In this document: positions 42,781 to 52,099 of the stretch, piece after piece
How positions within the stretch are numbered: the stretch's first letter is position 1
Layout of the letters: each line of letters opens with the position of its first letter
Notes under the pieces: generated by a model
Database searches by the model: none
The model's input: only the letters and a program-made list of their open reading frames with translations
Told to the model about the DNA's origin: nothing
Source: Streptomyces ficellus
GTDB taxonomy: Bacteria > Actinomycetota > Actinomycetes > Streptomycetales > Streptomycetaceae
Direction: 5' to 3'
Assembly: GCF_030406405.1 (NCBI RefSeq)
Contig: NZ_JAUEPL010000009.1
Coordinates: 1 to 64,000 of the forward strand
DNA: 64,000 nucleotides
Translations under genes and position numbers: made by a program

Positions 42781-43986
42781 ATGGGGCTACGGCTCAAGAT
42801 AGGCGCCACGATCGCCGCGACCGCGGCGCTCGCCGCGCTGGTGACGGGTGTGCAGGTACCGCGGCTGCTGGAGGACCGGAGCCGCGACCAGGCCATGGAA
42901 CGGCTGCTGGCCGCGGAGCGGATCTACGTGGAGGACGGGCAGGCGCGCTTCGGGCTCAGGGTCGATCCCCCCAATGTGCCCGATGAGCTGCGGCACACGG
43001 TTCTTCAGGGGCGGCGCGCCACCTATGTGCAGGTGAACGGTGAACGCCGGCAGATCTGGGCCGCCACGTACGCGGGCGGCCGTGTTCTGGCGCTCAAGCA
43101 GTTCGAGGACCCGCTGTCGGACGAGCTTCAGACGGGCATGCTCCGGGCGGGCCTGGTGGGTACGGCGGTGGCCACGCTCATCGGGCTGCTGCTCGCCACC
43201 CGGCTCGGCCGCCGGCTGCGCCTGTCCGCCCGGCGGGCGGAGCAGATCACGGGCGGCGACCTCGACGCCCGGCTCCCCCAGGCGGGGCGCGACGAGATCG
43301 CGACCCTCACCCGGGCCGTGAACACCATGGCGGACGCGCTGGCGGGGCGGCTGCGCGCGGAGCGCGAGGTGACGGCGAACATCGCGCACGAGCTGCGCAC
43401 GCCCGTCGCCGGGCTGGTCGCCGCGGCCGGGCTCCTGCCGGACGGCAAGGCGGAGTCGATGGTCAAGGAACGGGCCGCGCGGATGCGGGACCTGATGGAG
43501 GACGTCCTGGAGGTGGCCCGCCTCGACAACGGCGGTGAGGAGGCCGACGTCCGGCTGGTGGAGCTGGGCACGCTCGCCCGCCGGGCGGTACGCGCGGTGG
43601 AGGACTCCGGGGTACGCCTTGACCTCGTTGCCGACGCGTTCGTGGAGACCGACGCGCGGCGCGTCGAGCGGGTCCTGACCAACCTGGTCAGCAACGCCCT
43701 GCGGCACGGCGCCCCGCCGGTGGTCGTCGAGGTCGAGGGCGGTGTCGTGCGCGTCCGCGACGAGGGGGACGGCTTCCCCGCGCACCTACTGGCGCACGGG
43801 CCGCAGCGCTTCCACACCAGCGCGGTCGGTACGGGCCTGGGGCTCGGCCTGACGATCGCGGCCGGCCAGGCACGGGTACTGGGCGCCCGTCTGACGTTCA
43901 CGAACCCGGAGGACGGCGGCGCCTGCGCGGTCCTGGACCTGTCCCCCTCGGTACGCCCGTCCCCGGCGGACCAGACCGGCCCGTAG
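42781..43986 (+). CDS. Sensor histidine kinase without an adjacent response regulator
   Basis: 401 aa. TM1 (about residues 9-26) and TM2 (about 125-142, LVGTAVATLIGLLLAT) enclose a 95-residue outer sensor domain. HAMP follows (about 143-195, RRAEQITGGDLDARLPQAG). The H box is ANIAHELRTPVAGLVAAAG with His205, the N box NLVSNALRHG and the G boxes VRDEGDGF and GTGLGLGLTIA. All kinase motifs are intact. Neither neighbour is a response regulator: a DMT protein lies upstream and a thiamine transporter converges from downstream. The ligand and partner are unknown. Confidence 0.9.
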   Translation: MGLRLKIGATIAATAALAALVTGVQVPRLLEDRSRDQAMERLLAAERIYVEDGQARFGLRVDPPNVPDELRHTVLQGRRATYVQVNGERRQIWAATYAGGRVLALKQFEDPLSDELQTGMLRAGLVGTAVATLIGLLLATRLGRRLRLSARRAEQITGGDLDARLPQAGRDEIATLTRAVNTMADALAGRLRAEREVTANIAHELRTPVAGLVAAAGLLPDGKAESMVKERAARMRDLMEDVLEVARLDNGGEEADVRLVELGTLARRAVRAVEDSGVRLDLVADAFVETDARRVERVLTNLVSNALRHGAPPVVVEVEGGVVRVRDEGDGFPAHLLAHGPQRFHTSAVGTGLGLGLTIAAGQARVLGARLTFTNPEDGGACAVLDLSPSVRPSPADQTGP

Positions 43987-44087
43987 GCCCCGCACCGACC
44001 GGCTCGGCCCGCCCCGGCGGCCCCGGCGCACCCGCGGGGCCCGACCCGCTCCGCCCGGCCCCGGCCGACCCATAGGCCCCGGCCCGC

Positions 44088-45104
44088 TCAGCTCAGCACC
44101 ACGACCTCGTCCGAGGTGAAGGTCACGCCGACCACCGCGCCCTCGTCGGGTGCGTCGCGCAGTGCGCACTCGGCCTCCAGGGGTGGGCCCGCGTCGGGGC
44201 GGAGCCGTACCGCCACGTGGTGGCCCCGGAACGTCCGCGCCTCGACCGTGCACCGCAGCCCGTCCGCCGGGTCGCCGAGCCGGACCCCGGCGGGCCGCAC
44301 CAGCACCTGGCGCCCGCCCTGGGGGGACCCCGCCGGCACCGGGACCTTGCCCCACACCGTGTCGGCGGCCTCCCCGCTGACGGTCGCCTCGACCACGTTG
44401 TCGAAGCCCAGGAAACGGGCGACGAACTCGGAGGCGGGGCGCCGCCACACCTCCAGCGGCGTACCGCTCTGCGCGATGCGCCCGTCGCGCATGACCACGA
44501 CCCGGTCGGCGAGCGCGAACGCCTCGCCCTGGTCGTGCGTCACGGCGAGCACCGTCGTACCGAGCCGCCCGAACAGGTGCCGCAGCTCGACCACGAGCCG
44601 CTCGCGCAAACCCCGGTCCAGCTGGCCGAGCGGCTCGTCCAGCATCAGCAGCCGGGGGCTGGGTGCCAGCGCCCGGGCGAGCGCCACGCGCTGCTGCTCG
44701 CCGCCGGACAGCGCGGCCACCGCCCGCCGCTCGGCGCCCGGCAGCCCGACGAGGTCCAGCAACTCCGCCACCCGCGCGGCCTGCTCCTTCCGGGACACGC
44801 CCCGCATCCGCAACCCGAAGGCGACGTTGCCGCCCACGTCCCGCTGCGGGAACAGCTGGTGGTCCTGGAACATCAGCCCGAGCCCGCGCCGGTGCACCGG
44901 CACGCCCGCCTGGTCGGCGCCGTCCAGCAGCACCCGCCCGGCATCCACCGGCTGGAGCCCGGCGACGGCCCGCAGCAGCGTCGACTTGCCGCTGCCGCTC
45001 GGCCCGAGCACGCACACGATCTCGTGGTCGGCGACGTCCAGCGACACCGCGTCCACCGCCACGCGGGCCCCGAAGCGTACGGTCACGCCGTCAAGACGCA
45101 GCAT
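44088..45104 (-). CDS. Thiamine ABC transporter ATP-binding protein (ThiQ-like)
   Basis: 338 aa from ATG 45104; the long upstream extension of the frame lies within the permease gene. Walker A GPSGSGKSTLLRA (about residues 34-46), Q-loop LMFQDHQLFPQ, signature LSGGEQQRVALARAL, Walker B LMLDEPLGQLD and H-loop AVTHDQGEAF are intact. A C-terminal TOBE-type domain (about 245-335) is present, unlike the short enteric ThiQ. It begins 2 bp past the permease stop. With the binding protein and permease behind a TPP riboswitch, it should import thiamine or a relative. Confidence 0.88.
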   Translation of the reverse strand: MLRLDGVTVRFGARVAVDAVSLDVADHEIVCVLGPSGSGKSTLLRAVAGLQPVDAGRVLLDGADQAGVPVHRRGLGLMFQDHQLFPQRDVGGNVAFGLRMRGVSRKEQAARVAELLDLVGLPGAERRAVAALSGGEQQRVALARALAPSPRLLMLDEPLGQLDRGLRERLVVELRHLFGRLGTTVLAVTHDQGEAFALADRVVVMRDGRIAQSGTPLEVWRRPASEFVARFLGFDNVVEATVSGEAADTVWGKVPVPAGSPQGGRQVLVRPAGVRLGDPADGLRCTVEARTFRGHHVAVRLRPDAGPPLEAECALRDAPDEGAVVGVTFTSDEVVVLS

Positions 45105-45106
45105 GG

Positions 45107-46777
45107 TCAGAGCTCCCCGGAGCGGTCGGTGCGGATGCGTTCGAGCAGCAGCAGCGCCACCGCGCACACCGCCATGAGGATCGTCGAAAGGGCCATGGCC
45201 TGGCCGTAGTTGAGTTCGCCCGGCCGTCCGAGGAGCCGCGCCACGGCCACCGGCAGGGTGGGGTTGTCGGGCCGGGCGATGAACACCGTCGCCCCGAACT
45301 CGCCCAGCGACACGGCGAACGCGAACCCGGCCGCCACCAGCACCGCTCGCCGCACCAGCGGCAGGTCCACCTCGCGCCACACCCGCCACGGCGACGCCCC
45401 GAGCACCGCCGCCGCCTCGCGCAGCCGGGCGTCCACCGCCCGCAGGACGGGCAGCATGGTCCGTATGACGAAGGGGACGCCGACCAGGGCCTGGGCGAGC
45501 GGCACCAGGATCCACGACGAGCGCAGGTCGAGCGGCGGCTCATCCAGCGCGATCAGGAAACCGAAGCCGACGGTCACGGCGGACACGCCGAGCGGCAGCA
45601 TCAGCAGCGCGTCGAAGCCGCGTACGAGCCGCCCGGCGCGCCGGGTGAGCGCGGTGGCGGCGAGCCCGCCGATCAGCAGGGCGATCCCGGTCGCGGCGAG
45701 CGCGTACTGAAGGGAGTTCCCGATCGCCTCGACCGGCGGCACCAGGAACGTCCCGCCGCCCGCGCCCGCGTCCTGGAGCGCCCGGTAGTACGCCAGGCCG
45801 TCCGCTCCGCCGAAGGACCGGGCGACCAGCACACCCAGCGGCAGCAGGAGCAGCAGGACGACCGTGAGCAGTACGGCGCCGAGCAGCGCCCACTGCCCGG
45901 CCCCGCGCGGCCGCCGGGCGGTCTGCGCCGCGTCGACCAGTTTCAGCGCGGTCTCCCGCCTGCGTACCGTCCGGGCGTGGACGGCGAGGATGGCGGCCAC
46001 GGCCACGAACTGCACCAGCGTCAGCACGGCAGCCGTCGGCAGGTCGAGCAGCTGCGCGGTCTGCCGGTAGATCTCCGCCTCCAGCGTCGTGTACGCCGGG
46101 CCGCCGAGGATCTGGACGACACCGAAGGAGGTGTACGTGAAGAGGAACACCATCAGCGCGGCCGCCGCCACGGCGGGGGCGAGCGCGGGCAGCGTCACCC
46201 GCCGCCACGCCTCGAACCGCGAGGCTCCCAGTACCCGCGCCGCCTCCTCCTGGCGCGGGTCGAGCTGTGACCACAGGCCGCCCACGGTGCGTATGACGAC
46301 CGCGTAGTTGAAGAAGACGTGCGCCAGGAGGATCGCCCACACGGTGGTGTCCAGGCGCAGTCCCCACAGCTCGTCGGTGAGCCCGCCCCGCCCGACCAGC
46401 GCGAGGAAGGCCGTGCCGACGACGACGGTCGGCAGCACGAACGGCACGGTGACGACGGCCCGCAGCACCTGCTTGCCGGGGAAGTCGAAGCGGGCGAAGA
46501 CATACGCGCCGGGCAGCGCGATCAGCAGGGTGAGCGCGGTCGAGGCGAGCGCCTGCCAGGTGGTGAACCACAGCACGTCCAGGATGTCCGGGCGGCTCAG
46601 CACCTCGCCGAGGCGCCCGAACTGCCAGATGCCGTCGCTCTTCAGGCCGCGCCCGACGATCGCGGCGACGGGGTAGGCGAAGAAGACGGCGAAGAACGCC
46701 ACGGGCAGGACCATCAGCCCCACCCGCAGCGCGCCGCACGTTACCTCAGGACGAGCGAGGACCACGACTGGATCCAC
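45107..46777 (-). CDS. Thiamine ABC transporter permease, fused two-domain type (ThiP-like)
   Basis: About 556 aa with twelve TM segments in two permease halves. Each half has an EAA loop: QEEAARVLGASRFEAWRRVTLP (about residues 175-196) and LREAAAVLGASPWRVWREVDLP (about 450-471). The first TM is RVGLMVLPVAFFAVFFAYPVAAI. ATG 46777 overlaps the end of the binding-protein gene by 37 nt; an internal GTG (about residue 19) would cut the overlap, so the start is uncertain. It forms the channel of the transporter. Confidence 0.9.
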   Translation of the reverse strand: MDPVVVLARPEVTCGALRVGLMVLPVAFFAVFFAYPVAAIVGRGLKSDGIWQFGRLGEVLSRPDILDVLWFTTWQALASTALTLLIALPGAYVFARFDFPGKQVLRAVVTVPFVLPTVVVGTAFLALVGRGGLTDELWGLRLDTTVWAILLAHVFFNYAVVIRTVGGLWSQLDPRQEEAARVLGASRFEAWRRVTLPALAPAVAAAALMVFLFTYTSFGVVQILGGPAYTTLEAEIYRQTAQLLDLPTAAVLTLVQFVAVAAILAVHARTVRRRETALKLVDAAQTARRPRGAGQWALLGAVLLTVVLLLLLPLGVLVARSFGGADGLAYYRALQDAGAGGGTFLVPPVEAIGNSLQYALAATGIALLIGGLAATALTRRAGRLVRGFDALLMLPLGVSAVTVGFGFLIALDEPPLDLRSSWILVPLAQALVGVPFVIRTMLPVLRAVDARLREAAAVLGASPWRVWREVDLPLVRRAVLVAAGFAFAVSLGEFGATVFIARPDNPTLPVAVARLLGRPGELNYGQAMALSTILMAVCAVALLLLERIRTDRSGEL

Positions 46778-47835
46778 TGATCACGGTTCTTGGCGATCTT
46801 CTCGGGGGCGAGGGTGTACGGCTTGTCGACCTTCGCGCCGTGCTTGGTGAACAGCTCCGGCAGCTCGGCGTCCTCGGCGACCGGGTTCACGAACATCTGC
46901 AGCGGCATGTCTTCCTGGAACTTCTTGCTGATCAGGAAGTCGATGAGGGCCTTGCCGCCGTCCTTGTTCCGCGCCCCGGTCAGCAGGCCCGCGAACTCGG
47001 TCTGCTGGAAGCACGTCCCGGTGGCGACCCCGGTCGGCGCCTCCTTCGGCTGCGGCTGGGCGTACAGCACCTCGACGGGCGGGCTGGAGGCGTACGAGAC
47101 GACCAGCGGCCGGTCGCCCTTGGCCTTCTTGCCGCCGGCGGAGCCGGAGAACTCCTGGTTGTAGGCCAGCTCCCAGCTGTCGACCACCTTGACGCCGTTG
47201 GCCTTCAGCTTCTTCCAGTAGTCCTGCCAGCCGTCGTCCCCGTACCTCGCGGCCGTCCCGAGCAGGAAGCCGAGGCCGGGCGAGGACCGCTCGGGGTTCT
47301 CGACGACGAGGAGGTTCTTGTACGCCGGCTTGGCGAGGTCGTCGAAGGTCTGCGGCGGCGCCAGCTTCCTGTCGGCGAAGAACTTCTTGTCGTAGTTGAC
47401 GCAGATCTCGCCGGTGTCGATGGGCGTGACGCGGTGCTCGCCCTTGTCGAGCTCCACGGAGTCAGGAACCCGGTCCAGGCCCTTGGCCTCGTACGGCTCG
47501 AAGAGCCCGTTGTCGAGCGCCCGGGAGAGGAGGGTGTTGTCGACGCCGAAGAAGACGTCGCCCTGGGGGGCGCCCTTGGTGAGGATCGCCTTGTTGACGG
47601 CCTCACCGGCGTCGCCGCTCTTGAGGACCTTGACGGTGTAGCCGGTCTGCCGGGTGAACTCCTTCAGGACGGCCGGGGAGGCGTTGAAGGAGTCGTGGCT
47701 GACGAGGGTCACGGTCTTCGACTCCGTACCGCCGCCCTCGGACGACTTGTCCGCTCCGCCGCCGCAGGCGGTGAGCGTCGTGACGCCCAGCGCGGCGGCG
47801 AGGGCGCCGACCGTGATCTTCTTGGTGGTGCTCAC
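46741..47835 (-). CDS. Thiamine-binding lipoprotein (ThiB-like)
   Basis: 364 aa from a GTG following CCAGGAGGAAT. The lipobox is TTLTACGGG with Cys24. The mature protein has the ThiB pattern: TVTLVSHDSFNASPAVLKEFTRQTGY (about residues 40-66), QGDVFFGVDNTLLSRALD, TPIDTGEICVNYDKKFF, and SYASSPPVEV. It delivers thiamine (or phosphate esters) to the permease. It is the first gene of the operon behind the TPP riboswitch, so transcription should fall when TPP is plentiful. Confidence 0.92.
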   Translation of the reverse strand: MSTTKKITVGALAAALGVTTLTACGGGADKSSEGGGTESKTVTLVSHDSFNASPAVLKEFTRQTGYTVKVLKSGDAGEAVNKAILTKGAPQGDVFFGVDNTLLSRALDNGLFEPYEAKGLDRVPDSVELDKGEHRVTPIDTGEICVNYDKKFFADRKLAPPQTFDDLAKPAYKNLLVVENPERSSPGLGFLLGTAARYGDDGWQDYWKKLKANGVKVVDSWELAYNQEFSGSAGGKKAKGDRPLVVSYASSPPVEVLYAQPQPKEAPTGVATGTCFQQTEFAGLLTGARNKDGGKALIDFLISKKFQEDMPLQMFVNPVAEDAELPELFTKHGAKVDKPYTLAPEKIAKNRDQWIQSWSSLVLR

Positions 47836-47871
47836 TGAGATTCCTCCTGGGTATGACCAGGAAGAGACGCG

Positions 47872-47905
47872 GCCCTGCCCGCCGCGTTCGCACGGCGGGC
47901 AGGGC
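47872..47905 (-). terminator. Terminator hairpin of the TPP riboswitch expression platform
   Basis: A perfect 13-bp stem, GCCCTGCCCGCCG paired with CGGCGGGCAGGGC, has an 8-nt loop. It lies 24 nt after the aptamer and about 37 bp before the thiB start. The stem is long enough for factor-independent termination without a U-tract. Confidence 0.8.
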
Positions 47906-47928
47906 GCAACAGCTTGAGTAACGACCGA

Positions 47929-48017
47929 ACTTCCTACCCAGAATGACCTGGGCGAGGTTCAGAGGGTCTGCGGCCTGACGGTTGCCGCACTCTCAGCGCT
48001 GTGGCGCTCCCCTGTCG
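47929..48017 (-). promoter_or_regulatory. TPP riboswitch (THI element)
   Basis: Read on the minus strand, the leader has the conserved blocks in order: ACAGGGGAGC, GCGCTGAGAGTGCGG with the CUGAGA core, GACCCTCTGAACCT, and GGGTAGGAAG. These form the pyrimidine and pyrophosphate sensor helices of the thiamine pyrophosphate aptamer. It controls the downstream thiB-type operon, probably through the hairpin at 47872-47905. Confidence 0.96.
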
Positions 48018-48052
48018 GAATATGCAGGTGTGTTCGAGCCCAGACTACAAGG

Positions 48053-49165
48053 TCAGCGCTCCGCCGCCGCGAGCTGTCCACAGGCACCGTCGATCTCCTG
48101 CCCGCGCGTGTCACGCACCGTGACCGGCACACCGTGGGCGGCGATCGCCTCGACGAACGCCTTCTCGTCCTCGGGGCGGGAAGCGGTCCACTTCGAGCCG
48201 GGGGTGGGGTTGAGCGGGATCAGGTTGACGTGCACCCGCTTGCCCTTCAGCAGCCTGCCGAGCAGGTCGCCACGCCAGGCCTGGTCGTTGATGTCCCGGA
48301 TCAGCGCGTACTCGATCGAGACCCGGCGCCCGGACTTCTCCGCGTACTCCCAGGCGGCGTCCAGGACCTCCCGGACCTTCCAGCGCGTATTGACGGGTAC
48401 GAGGGTGTCGCGCAGCTCGTCGTCGGGGGCGTGCAGCGAGACGGCGAGGCGGCACTTGAAGCCCTCGTCCGCGAAGCGGAGCATCGCGGGGACGAGGCCC
48501 ACGGTGGAGACGGTGATGCCGCGCTGCGACAGCCCGAGCCCGTCCGGCTCGGGGTCGGTCAGCCGCCTGATGGCCCCCACGACGCGCTTGTAGTTGGCGA
48601 GCGGCTCGCCCATGCCCATGAAGACGATGTTGGAAAGCCGCGCGGGACCTCCCGGCACCTCGCCGTCCCTCAGCGCCCGCATGCCGTCCACGATCTGGTG
48701 CACGATCTCGGCGGTCGACAGGTTCCGGTCGAGCCCGGCCTGTCCGGTGGCGCAGAACGGGCAGTTCATGCCGCAGCCGGCCTGCGACGAGATGCACATC
48801 GTCACGCGGTCCGGGTAGCGCATCAGCACGGACTCGACGAGCGTTCCGTCGTGCAGTCGCCACAGGGTCTTACGGGTGGTGTCGTCGTCGCACGAGATGT
48901 GCCGTACGACCTTCATCAGGTCGGGCAGCAGCTCGGCGGCCAGCTTGTCGCGGGACGCGGCGGGGATGTCGGTCCACTGGGCCGGGTCGTGGGCGTACCG
49001 CGCGAAGTAGTGCTGGGACAGCTGCTTGGCGCGGAACGGCTTCTCACCGATCGCGGCGACGGCTTCCTTGCGCTCGGCGGGCGTGAGGTCGGCGAGGTGC
49101 CGTGGCGGTTTCGTGGCTCCGCGAGGCGCGACGAATGTCAGTTCTCCCGGGGCGGGGCGTGCCAT
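48053..49165 (-). CDS. rlmN: 23S rRNA (adenine2503-C2)-methyltransferase, radical SAM
   Basis: 370 aa. It methylates A2503 of 23S rRNA and A37 of some tRNAs. The radical-SAM cluster motif is [20 protein letters not shown] (CxxxCxxC, about residues 130-150). [12 protein letters not shown] and the C-terminal [14 protein letters not shown] with the thiyl Cys near residue 362 support RlmN rather than Cfr-like only. N-terminal accessory domain: [26 protein letters not shown]. It is separated from the thiamine operon by the riboswitch and from cdsA by 138 bp. Confidence 0.96.
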   Translation of the reverse strand: MARPAPGELTFVAPRGATKPPRHLADLTPAERKEAVAAIGEKPFRAKQLSQHYFARYAHDPAQWTDIPAASRDKLAAELLPDLMKVVRHISCDDDTTRKTLWRLHDGTLVESVLMRYPDRVTMCISSQAGCGMNCPFCATGQAGLDRNLSTAEIVHQIVDGMRALRDGEVPGGPARLSNIVFMGMGEPLANYKRVVGAIRRLTDPEPDGLGLSQRGITVSTVGLVPAMLRFADEGFKCRLAVSLHAPDDELRDTLVPVNTRWKVREVLDAAWEYAEKSGRRVSIEYALIRDINDQAWRGDLLGRLLKGKRVHVNLIPLNPTPGSKWTASRPEDEKAFVEAIAAHGVPVTVRDTRGQEIDGACGQLAAAER

Positions 49166-49303
49166 GACCTGGTTCTCCTCAGTAAAGACGAGGCCGCGGT
49201 ACCTGAGCCGGGAGACCTCACCGGATGATCCCCGCGGGACGCGGGACCGAAAGGGCTCACCGCGACGGCGCGACGAGCCTTTCCAGGGTAACCGGATCGG
49301 GCC

Positions 49304-50464
49304 TCAGCCTGTTCCGACGAAGACCACGAGCAGCAGCCACACCACCGGCGCCGTCGGCAACAGCGAGTCCAAGCGGTCCATGATGCCGCCGTGACCCGGG
49401 AGCAGGGTGCCCATGTCCTTGATGCCCAGGTCGCGCTTGATCATCGACTCGCCGAGGTCGCCGAGCGTGGCGCTGGCGGCGACCGCGAGGCCCAGCAGGA
49501 GGCCCTGCCACCAGGTGCCGTCGTCGATGGCGAACTCCATGCACAGCGCGCCCGCCGCCATCGCGAACGCCACCGCGCCCCCCAGGCCCTCCCTCGTCTT
49601 GCCGGGGCTGATGCGCGGCGCGAGCTTGTGCTTGCCGAAGCGCCAGCCGACCGCGTACGCGCCGGTGTCGCTGACCACGGTGAGCACGAGAAAGGTGAGC
49701 ACCCGCCACGGGCCGTCGTCGGCGGTGAGCATCAGCGCCACGAACGTCGCCAGGAACGGCACGTAGAACGCGGCGAACACGCCGGCCGTGACGTCCTTGA
49801 GGTAACCCTCGGGCGGTTCGGTCATCCGCCAGACGAGCACCGCGAGCGCGGTGAGCGCCATGGCGACCCAGGCGCCCTCCGCGCCGCGTACGTACCCCGC
49901 CACGATCATGGCCGTGCCACCGACCGCGAGCGGCACGAGCGGGGCCTTGATGGACTTGCGCTCCTCCAGGCGGGAGGTCAGCTCCCACAGCCCGACCACG
50001 ACCGCGACCGCTATCACGCCGACGAACACGGCCTTGACGATGAAGAGGGACGCGGCGATCACCCCGCCGAGGCCGATGCCGACCCCTATGGCGGCCCGCA
50101 GGTCCCGGCCCGCCCGCTTCTTCTGCGGGGCCGACGCGGGCTGCGCGGCCGGCTGGTCCGGAGGCTGCGGCGCTCCCGAGTGCGGCGGGCTGGGCATGGG
50201 CTCCTGCGGCTCCTGCGGCGTCTGGTCACGGAACGGGGGACCGCTCTGCGGAGCGGTCCCCCGGTCGCGGCCGTCCTGGTCTCCACCGTTGTCTCCACCG
50301 GTGGGAACGTCGGGCACGATGGGCATGGGCCGAGTCTGCTGTGCCTCATGCCCGTCGTAGGCGGGACCCGCCGGGGCGGCCGGAGCGAGCCCCGGGTCGA
50401 ATCCCTGGTCGGGCGGACCCCAGTAACCGCCTCTCGGCGGGGCCCCCCAGGAAGAGTCGTTCAT
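49304..50464 (-). CDS. cdsA: Phosphatidate cytidylyltransferase
   Basis: 386 aa. It makes CDP-diacylglycerol from phosphatidate and CTP, the precursor of all phospholipids. Eight TM segments occur after residue 125. The CDS signature lies near the C-terminus: SATLGDLGESMIKRDLGIKD and LPGHGGIMDRLDSLL, with DTGAYAVGWRFGKHKL earlier. The first 120 residues are a Pro/Gln/Gly-rich disordered tail, much longer than in most bacterial CdsA but usual in Streptomyces. ATG shares a base with the frr stop (TGATG), so it is coupled to ribosome recycling factor. Confidence 0.95.
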   Translation of the reverse strand: MNDSSWGAPPRGGYWGPPDQGFDPGLAPAAPAGPAYDGHEAQQTRPMPIVPDVPTGGDNGGDQDGRDRGTAPQSGPPFRDQTPQEPQEPMPSPPHSGAPQPPDQPAAQPASAPQKKRAGRDLRAAIGVGIGLGGVIAASLFIVKAVFVGVIAVAVVVGLWELTSRLEERKSIKAPLVPLAVGGTAMIVAGYVRGAEGAWVAMALTALAVLVWRMTEPPEGYLKDVTAGVFAAFYVPFLATFVALMLTADDGPWRVLTFLVLTVVSDTGAYAVGWRFGKHKLAPRISPGKTREGLGGAVAFAMAAGALCMEFAIDDGTWWQGLLLGLAVAASATLGDLGESMIKRDLGIKDMGTLLPGHGGIMDRLDSLLPTAPVVWLLLVVFVGTG

Positions 50465-51021
50465 CAGACCTCGAGCAGCTCGGCTTCCTTGTGCTTGAGC
50501 AGCTCGTCCACCTGCGTGACGTACTTCGCGGTGGTGTCGTCGAGCTCCTTCTCCGCACGGCGGCCCTCGTCCTCGCCGACGTCGCCGTCCTTGATGAACT
50601 TGTCGATGGCCTCCTTGGCCTTGCGGCGCACGGAGCGGATCGAGATCTTGGCGTCCTCGCCCTTGGTCTTGGCGACCTTGATGTACTCGCGGCGGCGCTC
50701 CTCGGTCAGTTCGGGGAACACCACCCGGATGATGTTGCCGTCGTTGCTCGGGTTGACGCCGAGGTCCGAGTCGCGGATGGCCTGCTCGATGTTGCGCAGC
50801 GCGCTCTTGTCGAACGGGGTCACCACGGCCATGCGCGGCTCCGGCACGGAGAACGACGCCAGCTGGTTGATCGGCGTGATGGCGCCGTAGTAATCGGCCA
50901 CGATCTTGTTGAACATGGCCGGGTGCGCACGTCCGGTACGGATCGCGGCGAAGTCCTCCTTGGCGACCAGGACGGCCTTCTCCATCTTCTCCTCGGCTTC
51001 GAGGAGGGTCTCTTCGATCAC
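50464..51021 (-). CDS. frr: Ribosome recycling factor
   Basis: 185 aa from GTG 51021, the family's exact usual length. An in-frame GTG just upstream is an alternative. It splits the post-termination ribosome with EF-G. Signature parts: [58 protein letters not shown], and the helix hairpin [29 protein letters not shown]. It is encoded 136 bp downstream of pyrH and overlaps cdsA by one base. Confidence 0.97.
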   Translation of the reverse strand: MIEETLLEAEEKMEKAVLVAKEDFAAIRTGRAHPAMFNKIVADYYGAITPINQLASFSVPEPRMAVVTPFDKSALRNIEQAIRDSDLGVNPSNDGNIIRVVFPELTEERRREYIKVAKTKGEDAKISIRSVRRKAKEAIDKFIKDGDVGEDEGRRAEKELDDTTAKYVTQVDELLKHKEAELLEV

Positions 51022-51157
51022 CACTTGCTCCTGCGTGTCTATGAGTAGGCCCGGCGTACAAAGGGCTGCGGAACCTGCGTCGCGTCTGTTTCCTGCACGT
51101 TCCTGCACGGTGTCCGACCGGCAGGACTTTGTCCATCCCCTCGCGGGGGCACCCGGC

Positions 51158-51940
51158 TCAGGCGCGGGTGCCCTGGGCGCTCACGAGAGTGCCGATCTTC
51201 TCACCCCGTACCGCTCGCGCGATATTGCCCTCCGCGAGCAGCTCGAAGACGAGGATCGGCAGGTTGTTGTCGCGGCAGAGGGTGATGGCGGTGGCGTCGG
51301 CGACCTTGAGGTCGCGGGCGAGCACCTCCCCGTACTCCAGCGCGTCGAACTTCACCGCGTCCGGGTTGGCCTTGGGGTCGGAGTCGTAGACACCGTCCAC
51401 GCCGTTCTTGCCCATGAGGAGCGCTTCCGCGTCGATCTCCAGGGCACGCTGGGCGGCGGTGGTGTCGGTGGAGAAGTAGGGCATGCCCATGCCCGCGCCG
51501 AAGATGACGACGCGGCCCTTCTCCAGGTGGCGCACGGCGCGCAGCGGGATGTACGGCTCCGCGACCTGGCCCATGGTGATGGCGGTCTGGACGCGTGAGT
51601 CGATGCCTTCCTTCTCCAGGAAGTCCTGGAGGGCGAGGCAGTTCATGACCGTACCGAGCATGCCCATGTAGTCGGAGCGCGCCCGGTCCATGCCGCGTAC
51701 CTGAAGCTCGGCGCCCCGGAAGAAGTTTCCGCCGCCGATCACGACCGCGATCTCCGCGCCGTCGCGGACGACCGCGGCGATCTCGCGTGCGATGGCGTGT
51801 ACGACGTCGGGGTCGACGCCGAGGCCACCACCGCCGGCGAACGCCTCGCCGGACAGCTTCAGCATGAAGCGGCCGGCCTTTTTACCGGTGTGATGGTCTT
51901 TACCGGTGTTGTCGTCGCCCTGTGCGGCGCCCTTGTTCAT
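51158..51940 (-). CDS. pyrH: UMP kinase
   Basis: 260 aa from the ATG at 51940, which follows GAGGAGATC; six upstream residues in frame lack support. It phosphorylates UMP to UDP. Motifs: [12 protein letters not shown] (about residues 32-43), [68 protein letters not shown], and RGEKIGTLV. The N-terminal 25 residues ([20 protein letters not shown]) are an extension typical of Streptomyces. An 8-bp stem (GGGCACCC/GGGTGCCC, 51147-51173) spans the stop codon. Confidence 0.96.
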   Translation of the reverse strand: MNKGAAQGDDNTGKDHHTGKKAGRFMLKLSGEAFAGGGGLGVDPDVVHAIAREIAAVVRDGAEIAVVIGGGNFFRGAELQVRGMDRARSDYMGMLGTVMNCLALQDFLEKEGIDSRVQTAITMGQVAEPYIPLRAVRHLEKGRVVIFGAGMGMPYFSTDTTAAQRALEIDAEALLMGKNGVDGVYDSDPKANPDAVKFDALEYGEVLARDLKVADATAITLCRDNNLPILVFELLAEGNIARAVRGEKIGTLVSAQGTRA

Positions 51941-51967
51941 GGAGATCTCCTCGTGCACATACGAAGA

Positions 51968-52010
51968 AGGCCATTGCCGGTGGGTGCTGGTGTCCCTGCG
52001 GCAATGGCCT
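51968..52010 (-). terminator. Terminator between tsf and pyrH
   Basis: A perfect 12-bp stem, AGGCCATTGCCG paired with CGGCAATGGCCT, has a 19-nt loop and is followed on the minus strand by TCTTCGT. The genes are in one direction, so it may give partial read-through into pyrH. Confidence 0.75.
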
Positions 52011-52099
52011 CCTCGTCAGATCTGCGGCTGTCCGGCGCGTGCGCGCTCGACGTCCGCTGGGAAAACCCTATCGGGCTCCCGCGTCGATCGCGTACCGGC

